From positions 1 to 5,681 of the forward strand of contig JAKLHH010000568.1 of assembly GCA_022710245.1 (NCBI GenBank): DNA of 5,681 nucleotides, read 5' to 3'. A program made the position numbers and the translations under genes. Each line of letters begins with the position of its first letter. Position 1 is the stretch's first letter. The DNA comes from Myxococcota bacterium. GTDB lineage: Bacteria; Myxococcota; Polyangia; GCA-2747355; JAKLHH01. Of the stretch, positions 1-4,455 are shown piece by piece. The notes below the pieces were generated by a model. The model had not been told where the DNA came from. It ran no database searches and saw nothing but the letters and a program-made list of their open reading frames with translations.

Positions 1-1
1 C

Positions 2-1156
2 TACCAGCTGCCCGTGGCCAGCACCGCGAAGGCGCTGGCGCCGGCGAACCTGGCCGCCATGCTGACCCGCGAGCTGGGGCAGGCGGGGATGTGGAGCGTC
101 CAGGGCCTCACCGGGATCTCCGGCGACCTGCTGATGTTCGGCCAGGGGCCCAAGGCGGACTTCGCGTACGACGGCGAGACCATCTACCACGAGCTCGGCC
201 ACTGGATCAGCTCGACCACGGCCGGGCTCCAGCGCCGCGTCACCGTCGACAGCTACGGGCTCGACAACTCCGCGAGCGCCGTCGCCGAGGGGATCTCCGA
301 TGTCTTCGCCTTCCTGGTCTCCGGGCGCGCGCGGCTCTTCGAGTACCTCGACAAGGTCGCGGGGCCAGGGTTCGCGCGGGACGTGAGCCTGACCTTCGTG
401 GCGCCGCAGGATCTGGTGGGCATGGAGGTGGGCGACGGCATGGTCCTCGGCTCCGCCGTCTGGGCTGCGCTGGCGCAGCTGAAGAAGGAGTCGGGCCTCA
501 CCGAGAAGCGCCTCGGGCGCGTCCTCGGCAAGGCGCTCGCGGGGCTCGCCGTCTGGAAGGGGCAGGTGACCTTCGCTCGCTTCGGGGACGCCTTCCTCCA
601 GGCCCTCTCCGACGATGGCCAGGTCGCCTCGGTCGAGCTCGTCCGCCAGATCTTCATCGCGCACGGGTTCTACGAGACGGTCCGCGCTCGCGACATCACC
701 GGCTTCGACGGCACCGACGGGCGTCGTCACGTCCTCGCCACGGGGGGCGTGCAGGCGATGCCCTGGAACACCTTCCTCACCCTCGGCGGGAAGGCGATCT
801 CGCCCGCCTACGTCGAGTGCTACGTCGACGCCGCCGCGGGCACGAGCAAGGTCACGGTCTCGGGCATCGTCAGGGCGACGCCGGGCCAGGGAGTGACCGA
901 CCTCGTCTACAAGCTCTTCGTCCGGGAGGGATCGCCCATCGTCTACACCCCGACGGGATCGGGATCCGAGGTCACGGTCGCCATGGACCAGACGCTGGAT
1001 CCCGTGGTGACGAGCTCCCAGACCCCCTCGGGCGAGGCGACGCTGGCCACGTGGACGCTGACCGTCACTCCGGGCAGTCGCACCTACGTCCAGCTGGTCA
1101 ACTACGGGCAAGCGAGTGGCATGGTGTCCGGCCTCAAGACGGTCCTCGGCCCCTGA
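2..1156 (+). CDS. Secreted gluzincin-type zinc metalloprotease, C-terminal part (5' end outside window)
   Basis: The reading frame is open to the left edge, so the N-terminus (signal and pro-regions) is not seen; a GTG at 14 is probably internal. Numbering from that GTG, HELGH lies at residues 59-63 (bases 188-202), giving two zinc-binding His and the catalytic Glu. A second helix, AEGISDVFAFL, puts the likely third zinc ligand at Glu92, followed by Asp96. HExxH followed about 28 residues later by ExxxD is the gluzincin layout of thermolysin (M4) and fungalysin (M36) relatives, which hydrolyse peptide bonds outside the cell. The helical part continues through LGSAVWAALAQL (145-156) to about 225. 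Residues from about 238 to 380 look like a beta-rich accessory domain without cysteine pairs or a known anchor. Met143 sits where these families usually have a catalytic His. It ends at TGA 1154-1156. The peptidase class is clear, the exact family is not. Confidence 0.85.
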   Translation, partial: YQLPVASTAKALAPANLAAMLTRELGQAGMWSVQGLTGISGDLLMFGQGPKADFAYDGETIYHELGHWISSTTAGLQRRVTVDSYGLDNSASAVAEGISDVFAFLVSGRARLFEYLDKVAGPGFARDVSLTFVAPQDLVGMEVGDGMVLGSAVWAALAQLKKESGLTEKRLGRVLGKALAGLAVWKGQVTFARFGDAFLQALSDDGQVASVELVRQIFIAHGFYETVRARDITGFDGTDGRRHVLATGGVQAMPWNTFLTLGGKAISPAYVECYVDAAAGTSKVTVSGIVRATPGQGVTDLVYKLFVREGSPIVYTPTGSGSEVTVAMDQTLDPVVTSSQTPSGEATLATWTLTVTPGSRTYVQLVNYGQASGMVSGLKTVLGP

Positions 1157-1165
1157 GTTTCCGGA

Positions 1166-1202
1166 CGGCCCGTTCCACATTTGCCGAGAGGAACGCCGGC
1201 CG
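1166..1202 (+). terminator. Hairpin after the metalloprotease gene, possible terminator
   Basis: An inverted repeat begins 10 bp after the metalloprotease stop. CGTTCC (1171-1176) pairs with GGAACG (1190-1195). After a two-base bulge (1196-1197), CGGCC (1166-1170) pairs with GGCCG (1198-1202). This makes an 11-bp stem with a 13-base loop. No T tract follows, so it is not a canonical intrinsic terminator. It could instead protect the 3' end or overlap the upstream part of the next promoter. Confidence 0.35.
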
Positions 1203-1209
1203 ACTTGGG

Positions 1210-1215
1210 TATAAT
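1210..1215 (+). promoter_or_regulatory. Perfect -10 box TATAAT upstream of the small lipoprotein gene
   Basis: TATAAT is an exact sigma-70 -10 hexamer and stands out in this very GC-rich sequence. It lies 32 bp before the lipoprotein ATG, which would give a leader of about 25 bases containing the ribosome binding site. No good -35 is found at 16-18 bp; TTGCCG at 1181-1186 is 23 bp away, which is too far. Transcription from here would give the small lipoprotein its own promoter, separate from the metalloprotease. Confidence 0.5.
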
Positions 1216-1247
1216 GCGGCCAGCTCAACTCCCAAGGAGAGACTCCC

Positions 1248-1451
1248 ATGAAGCGCTTCCTCGCCATCGCCGTCGCCGCCCTGTCCCTCGCCGCCTTCGC
1301 TGGCTGCCCCGCCGGCAAGCCGAAGGCCGACCCGGCCGCGCAGGAGGCGTGCAAGACCTCGTCGAAGGACGCCGACAGCTGCAAGGCCTGCTGCAACAAG
1401 GCCGGCGCCTCCGGCTACATGTTCATGAACAACGCCTGCAAGTGCCTCTAG
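1248..1451 (+). CDS. Small cysteine-rich lipoprotein (67 aa), function unknown
   Basis: AAGGAG at 1234-1239, eight bases before the ATG, is a strong ribosome binding site and fixes the start. The N-terminus is a lipoprotein signal: Lys2-Arg3, a hydrophobic stretch from Phe4 to Phe17, then FAGC with Cys20 as the lipidation site; Phe at -3 is less usual than Leu. The mature part is only 48 residues. It begins with a Lys/Pro/Ala tether and then carries six cysteines at 35, 45, 48, 49, 64 and 66 (C-x9-C-x2-C-C-x14-C-x-C). The even number suggests disulphides in an exported protein, or a metal-binding knot. I do not recognise the family. The TATAAT box upstream and the inverted repeat over its stop suggest a separate short transcript. 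The membrane protein gene follows after 83 bp and could be co-transcribed by read-through. Confidence 0.85.
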   Translation: MKRFLAIAVAALSLAAFAGCPAGKPKADPAAQEACKTSSKDADSCKACCNKAGASGYMFMNNACKCL

Positions 1452-1465
1452 GCGGTCTCGCCTAG
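1448..1465 (+). terminator. Perfect inverted repeat overlapping the lipoprotein stop codon
   Basis: CTAGGCG (1448-1454), a GTCT loop and CGCCTAG (1459-1465) form a perfect 7-bp stem that includes the TAG stop codon. There is no T tract after it, so it may be a weak terminator, a 3'-end stabiliser or an attenuator before the downstream membrane protein gene. Confidence 0.4.
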
Positions 1466-1534
1466 CAGCCGCAGCACCCGCAGCCAGCCTCGCTTCAGCT
1501 CGTCACGCGCGAGCCCCCCGCTCGAGGAGAATCC

Positions 1535-1894
1535 ATGATGGGCCTCGTGAACATGTTCCGCGAGGGCGGCTTCATGATGTATGTGATCGCCGCGCTCGTC
1601 CTGCCGATGCTGGCGATCGTGATCCTGCACGCGGCGATGCCGCGCCTCTGGAGCGCCGTCCTCGGCGCCGTGCTGGTCTTCGGCTGCGTCGGAGCGGGCC
1701 TCTTCGGCACCCACATGGGCAACCAGATGACCGAGCGTGCGCTCGCTGGCGCTGATCCGGACATGCAGGCCGCGCTGCGCGAGCAGGGCGGGCGGGAGGC
1801 CGCGCACAACTGGCACTTCGGCGCGGCCGTCGGCGCGGTCGGCCTGATCCCGCTCGTCGTGGGCGAGGTGCGCCGGCTCCGGCGCGAGGGCTGA
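1535..1894 (+). CDS. Small integral membrane protein, three predicted TM segments (119 aa)
   Basis: GAGGAG at 1524-1529 lies 5 bases before the first ATG and 8 before a second in-frame ATG (1538), so either could be used. Three hydrophobic segments are visible at about residues 13-33, 38-58 and 95-111, with a 36-residue polar loop (59-94) between the second and third. The C-terminus is basic (RRLRREG). By the positive-inside rule the C-terminus is cytoplasmic, the loop periplasmic and the N-terminus outside. The first segment, with FREGGFMMYVIAALVLPML, loosely resembles the first helix of ExbB/TolQ/MotA-type proteins, and the N-out/C-in topology also agrees. However, the large cytoplasmic domain of those proteins is absent and no ExbD/TolR partner is present. 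Function is unknown; this is a real gene judging by its ribosome binding site and coherent hydrophobic pattern. Confidence 0.75.
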   Translation: MMGLVNMFREGGFMMYVIAALVLPMLAIVILHAAMPRLWSAVLGAVLVFGCVGAGLFGTHMGNQMTERALAGADPDMQAALREQGGREAAHNWHFGAAVGAVGLIPLVVGEVRRLRREG

Positions 1895-1918
1895 GCCCGC
1901 AAGTCAACCGGAGTCCGT

Positions 1919-1946
1919 CGCGGCGCGCGCAGCGCTCGCGGCCGCG
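1919..1946. terminator. Inverted repeat in the convergent intergenic gap
   Basis: CGCGGC (1919-1924) pairs with GCCGCG (1941-1946) across a 16-base loop that itself contains the palindrome AGCGCT. It lies in the 53-bp gap where the + and - strand genes converge, a place where a shared terminator is expected. There is no T tract on either strand, and self-complementarity is common in sequence this GC-rich, so the call is weak. Confidence 0.3.
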
Positions 1947-1947
1947 C

Positions 1948-2889
1948 TCAAGGCTTCGCGTCGCTGATCGCGCGCCGCACCTCCTCGAGGCTGGCGCCGC
2001 GGAGCAACAGCTCAAGGACCTTGCGCAGGGCCGAGGCCTCGAGCGCGGCCAGCTCGGGCGCGAGCGCGAGCCCCTCCTCGCCGAAGCGAACCTCGAGGGC
2101 CTGGCGGACGGATTCTTCCCGGCCCTGCTTGCGCCCCTCCTCGCGCCCCATCCGCTCGATGCTGGTGATGTAGGGCATCTTCTTCTCCTCCTCGAGCGCG
2201 GCGAGCTCGCTTCGAAATTCGCGCTCGAGCTCCTCGGGCAGCGCCAGCAGCCAGTCGACGAAGCGGAAGAGCTGCCGCACGTCCCGCTCGCCGAGGCCGC
2301 GCCGATGGAGCTCGCGGACGAGCCCCAGCTTCGCCTGCAGCCGCTCGGCGCCGTCCTTGCGGGTCCGCTGCGCCTCGAGGTGGGCCATGACCAGCACCGC
2401 GAAGGGGCTCGGGCTCCGCACCAGCTCGTCCCAGCGGTCCGCGAGGTCGAGGAGCTTGACCGCCGGGAACTGCAAGCTCACCACGCACCCCCAAAGCGTA
2501 TAGCCGAACGAGGATGGACGCCACCCGTGCCGATCGTCGGCGAGCACGGCGAGGCTGACGACCTTGCGGCCGTAGCGATCGTAGAGGCGATAGTTGTAGA
2601 CGTACATCCGCTCCCCGAAGGCAGGATCGTGCTGGCCCTGCACCTCGACGTGGACGAGCACCCACGCCTCCGCGCCGTCGCGGCGGTAGACGCGGACCAG
2701 CTTGTCGACGACGCGGCAGCCGAGCTCGGCGTCGCGCGTGACCTGCTGGAGCTCCTTGTCGAGGAACTGATAGCCCCGCGTCCAGTCGATGCCGGCGTGG
2801 GCCTCGGGGAAGAGGAACGCGAGGAACTCCTCGAAGTAGAGCTCGAGGGCCTCCTTCCAGGGGCTGTCGTAGTCGTCGCTCTCGACCAT
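1948..2889 (-). CDS. Rpn family recombination-promoting nuclease / PD-(D/E)XK nuclease (313 aa)
   Basis: The protein has the layout of the widespread Rpn/YhgA-like family (often mislabelled transposase), whose studied members are DNA endonucleases that promote RecA-independent recombination. The ATG at 2889 is preferred because YDSPWKEALELYF at residues 7-19 is the usual family opening. A GTG at 3000 would add 37 arginine/proline-rich residues with no family character. Core motifs: IDWTRGYQFLDKELQQV (34-50), Asp62 in VVDKLV, and HVEVQ (80-84), where Glu82 and Gln84 form the (D/E)xK-type catalytic pair. MYVYNYRLYDRYGR (95-108) follows. The second half is helical, with LFRFVDWLL (207-215), a charged coiled-coil-like stretch (217-260) with GREEG/KQGREE repeats, and a DUF4351-like tail containing ALEVRFG (264-270). 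It looks intact. No strong Shine-Dalgarno precedes the ATG, so expression may be low. Confidence 0.9.
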   Translation of the reverse strand: MVESDDYDSPWKEALELYFEEFLAFLFPEAHAGIDWTRGYQFLDKELQQVTRDAELGCRVVDKLVRVYRRDGAEAWVLVHVEVQGQHDPAFGERMYVYNYRLYDRYGRKVVSLAVLADDRHGWRPSSFGYTLWGCVVSLQFPAVKLLDLADRWDELVRSPSPFAVLVMAHLEAQRTRKDGAERLQAKLGLVRELHRRGLGERDVRQLFRFVDWLLALPEELEREFRSELAALEEEKKMPYITSIERMGREEGRKQGREESVRQALEVRFGEEGLALAPELAALEASALRKVLELLLRGASLEEVRRAISDAKP

Positions 2890-2980
2890 GCCCGCGAGCG
2901 GAGCAAGCGCGGGGCCAGCGCAGCACGCGAACGATCTCGAGGGAGCGGGCAGAGCTGGCGAGGCCCGTGTCCGGATCTCG

Positions 2981-3005
2981 GTCCGGCGCCGCCGGTGCAC
3001 CGGAC
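2981..3005. repeat. Palindrome-rich segment between the Rpn gene and the tandem array
   Basis: CCGGTGCACCGG (2992-3003) is a perfect 12-bp palindrome. The overlapping pair GTCCGG (2981-2986) and CCGGAC (3000-3005) can form an alternative hairpin with a 13-base loop. A further GTCCGG lies just upstream at about 2968. The segment sits 5' of the Rpn gene and 3' of the glycine-rich protein gene on the - strand, so it could be a terminator of the latter or an operator of the former. No T tract is present. Confidence 0.3.
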
Positions 3006-3032
3006 GGCGGTCGACCTCGCAGGCCTCGGAGG

Positions 3033-3132
3033 GACGCTAGCAGGTGATGACGCTAGCAGGTGATGACGCTAGTAGGTGATGACGCTAGCAGGTGATGACG
3101 CTAGTAGGTGATGACGCTAGTAGGTGATGACG
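3033..3132. repeat. 16-bp tandem repeat array, six full copies, overlapping a gene's stop codon
   Basis: Six consecutive copies of GACGCTAGYAGGTGAT start at 3033, 3049, 3065, 3081, 3097 and 3113, followed by a four-base partial copy (GACG, 3129-3132). The only variation is Y: C, C, T, C, T, T in + strand order. On the - strand each unit reads GTCATCACCTRCTAGC, which is the end of the glycine-rich protein (codons V-I-T-Y-stop) plus one base. The right-most copy is therefore coding and the other five are 3'-untranslated copies of it. Each unit holds a CTAG, a tetranucleotide that is rare in many bacteria. There are no spacers, so this is not a CRISPR array. Confidence 0.95.
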
Positions 3133-4223
3133 ATGAGCCCGTTGCCGCCGCTCTTGCCAGCGGTGCCCCCGATGGCGTAGCCGAGGTTCGCGATCAGCGG
3201 ATCAGCCGCGCTGCCCGGGATGGCGCCGGTGCCCGCGACCAGCGACGGGCCCGTCGCGGCCGGCTCCACATAGCTCGAGCCGCCGCCCCCGCCCCCGCCG
3301 CAGTAGGTGTCGCGGTTGCCGCCGCCGCCCCCGCCGAACCAGCCCGAGCCCCCCGGACCGCCCGCGCCGTTCTGGCCGAGCGTGGTGCCGCCGTGGAACC
3401 CGTCGCCGCCCTTGCCCCAGCCGCCGTAGCTCGGGGCATCCCCGCCGAGGAGCTTGGCCCCCGCCTTCCCCGCCGCGCTGAAGCCGGCGCCTCCAGCTCC
3501 GCCCGCCGACGCGGTGCCGCCCCCGCCGCCCTTGGCCGTCGACCCCTGGTAGCAGCTCGCGTCGCCCCCCTTCTCGCCGGTCGCGCCGCCGCCCGCGCCG
3601 CCGGCGCCGTTCTCGCTCGGCGTGCAGCCGCCGCAGCCGTCCGCGGCCGCGCCGCCGCCGCCGCCGGCGACGAGGAGCACCGTGGCCCCGCGCTGCAGCA
3701 GCGAGGCGCCGCCTCCGCCTCCCGCGTAAGGGCCGGAGAGGCCGGCGCCGCCGCTGGCAGGCGCGGCGATCAGGGTCTCGAGGGGGGTCACTGTCAGCGT
3801 CGCGCTCACGTAGCCGCCCCCACCCCCGGCGGAGAGCGGGCCGCCGCCGCCGCCGCCGCCCCAGGCCTTCACCTGGAGCTTGGTCACGCCCGCGGGCACC
3901 TGGAAGGTCTGCGCGTTCGGCTGGTACTTGAAGGTGAGCGTCCCGTGCGGGAGATCCGTTGCCGGCTTCGTATCGGGCGGCGGCTTGGTGTCGGCCTTCG
4001 GCTTGGTGTCGGCCTTCGGCTTCGCGTCGACGGGCGGCTTGATGTCGACCTTCGCCACCACGTCAGCGGCCGGCTTGACGTCCTTCTTGGTCGCCACGTC
4101 CGTCTTCGGCTTGTCCAGCTTCGAGGTAGGACCGTCTCGCTGGACCGCGTCGACGACGGCGATGGAGGTGTCCCGTCGGCCATCGGTGCCGGGCAGCTCG
4201 ACCTGGCCCAGCTGATCGGCCAC
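3117..4223 (-). CDS. Glycine-rich domain protein with K/D/P hexapeptide linker, probable surface lipoprotein (5' end uncertain)
   Basis: Residues are numbered from the only in-frame start, a GTG at 4223 that has no ribosome binding site. Residues 37-90 form a linker of nine hexapeptides each ending in Asp (e.g. AKPKAD, TKPKAD). Residues 94-368 form a glycine-rich domain. It opens with TFQVPAGVTKLQVKAWGGGG (106-125), continues with GGYVSATLTVTP (136-147) and poly-Gly blocks up to seven residues long, includes GGGGGSSYV (311-319) and closes with GNGLIVITY. This pattern matches bacterial glycine-rich domains of the kind also found in ALK/LTK receptors, where Gly-rich strands pack as polyglycine II helices; the fold is inferred. 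Cysteines are at 197, 200, 224 and 308. Upstream in the same frame, ALPACSRSG looks like a lipobox end, but its signal peptide lies in another frame (see 4281-4330). The stop at 3117-3119 lies inside the 16-bp array. A binding or surface-coat role is a guess. Confidence 0.8.
   Translation of the reverse strand: MADQLGQVELPGTDGRRDTSIAVVDAVQRDGPTSKLDKPKTDVATKKDVKPAADVVAKVDIKPPVDAKPKADTKPKADTKPPPDTKPATDLPHGTLTFKYQPNAQTFQVPAGVTKLQVKAWGGGGGGGPLSAGGGGGYVSATLTVTPLETLIAAPASGGAGLSGPYAGGGGGASLLQRGATVLLVAGGGGGAAADGCGGCTPSENGAGGAGGGATGEKGGDASCYQGSTAKGGGGGTASAGGAGGAGFSAAGKAGAKLLGGDAPSYGGWGKGGDGFHGGTTLGQNGAGGPGGSGWFGGGGGGNRDTYCGGGGGGGSSYVEPAATGPSLVAGTGAIPGSAADPLIANLGYAIGGTAGKSGGNGLIVITY
3954..4115 (-). repeat. 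18-bp periodic repeat encoding nine hexapeptides (xKPxxD-like)
   Basis: Nine in-register 18-bp units encode a linker in which every sixth residue is Asp (42, 48, 54, 60, 66, 72, 78, 84, 90 of the glycine-rich protein) and Lys-Pro usually sits at positions 2-3. Two units are identical at the DNA level (3982-3999 and 4000-4017) and the rest have drifted, so expansion is partly recent. The product is an extended polyampholyte, a common way to hold a surface domain away from the membrane. Confidence 0.9.
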
Positions 4224-4280
4224 CGCGCGGTCGCCGCCGCGTGCGTCGCCGGTCGGGACGTAGCCGCTGCGGCTGCAGGC

Positions 4281-4330
4281 GGGGAGAGCATCGCCAGGAA
4301 CGACCCGAGGAGAGCGTTCGGAGTGCGCAC
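4281..4330 (-). pseudogene. Out-of-frame signal peptide for the glycine-rich protein (probable frameshift)
   Basis: From a GTG at 4330-4328, the frame next to that of the glycine-rich gene reads VRTPNALLGSFLAMLS, a good short signal peptide: one Arg, then a hydrophobic run. The glycine-rich frame takes over at the same place with ALPACSRSGYVPTGD, which resembles a lipoprotein cleavage site and mature start. A one-base change somewhere in 4281-4292, for example in the four-G run at 4281-4284, would join them into one lipoprotein. Either the gene is disrupted, translation shifts frame, or the base call is wrong. Confidence 0.5.
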
Positions 4331-4336
4331 GCTTTC

Positions 4337-4342
4337 AGGATA
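4337..4342 (-). promoter_or_regulatory. Possible -10 box (TATCCT) for a leaderless signal-peptide start
   Basis: On the - strand TATCCT ends six bases before the GTG at 4330, the spacing expected if transcription starts at the start codon itself (leaderless mRNA). This would explain the absence of a clear ribosome binding site. A second TATCCT lies at 4361-4366. No good -35 was found for either. Confidence 0.25.
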
Positions 4343-4370
4343 CCGTGATCCGCCCGCGCGAGGATAGGGC

Positions 4371-4380
4371 CTGGCGCCAG
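4371..4380. repeat. 10-bp perfect palindrome CTGGCGCCAG
   Basis: The palindrome lies upstream of the glycine-rich lipoprotein gene, between its possible -10 boxes and the 16-bp repeats. It could be a dimeric regulator site, but a palindrome of this length can arise by chance in GC-rich DNA. Confidence 0.3.
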
Positions 4381-4390
4381 CCCAGGGCCA

Positions 4391-4443
4391 CCGCCAACAG
4401 GGCCTCCCGCCAACGCGGCCTGCCGCCAACCCGGCCTGCCGCC
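4391..4443. repeat. Second 16-bp tandem repeat, three copies, just after the hydrolase stop
   Basis: Units at 4391-4406, 4407-4422 and 4423-4438 follow CCGCCAACNNGGCCTS. The second and third differ at one base and the first at about three, and a partial CCGCC follows (4439-4443). The array starts about a dozen bases past the stop of the - strand hydrolase gene. Within a unit, CCGC-CAAC-GCGG can fold as a small hairpin. It shares the 16-bp period, but not the sequence, of the array at 3033-3132. Together with the elements at 4337-4380 it accounts for most of the gap between the hydrolase and glycine-rich genes. Confidence 0.75.
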
Positions 4444-4455
4444 TGGCCGCCAGCC

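Noticed and set aside
1181..1186. TTGCCG as the -35 partner of the TATAAT box
   Set aside because: The spacer would be 23 bp, well outside the 16-18 bp range, and it lies in the loop of the preceding hairpin.
91..1251. 386-codon Arg-rich frame overlapping the metalloprotease
   Set aside because: It is a frame-shifted shadow of the HExxH protease, with no coherent protein features.
1948..2889. Transposase or insertion sequence
   Set aside because: Rpn proteins are often labelled transposase, but no terminal inverted repeats or target duplications flank this gene.
2890..3000. 37-residue N-terminal extension of the Rpn protein from a GTG at 3000
   Set aside because: The extension is Arg/Pro/Ala-rich, lacks family similarity and starts inside a palindrome. 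The family's usual opening begins right after the ATG at 2889.
2305..3063. Long open frame on the + strand opposite the Rpn gene
   Set aside because: It is the antisense shadow of a well-recognised nuclease gene, has no motif or ribosome binding site, and arises from GC-rich codon bias.
3033..3132. CRISPR array
   Set aside because: The units are 16 bp and directly contiguous, with no spacers and no cas genes.
3108..4367. 419-codon Ala/Arg-rich open frame on the + strand
   Set aside because: It is the complement of poly-Gly codons in the glycine-rich gene (GCC/GGC on opposite strands). It is low complexity, has no domain, and its start lies inside the tandem array.
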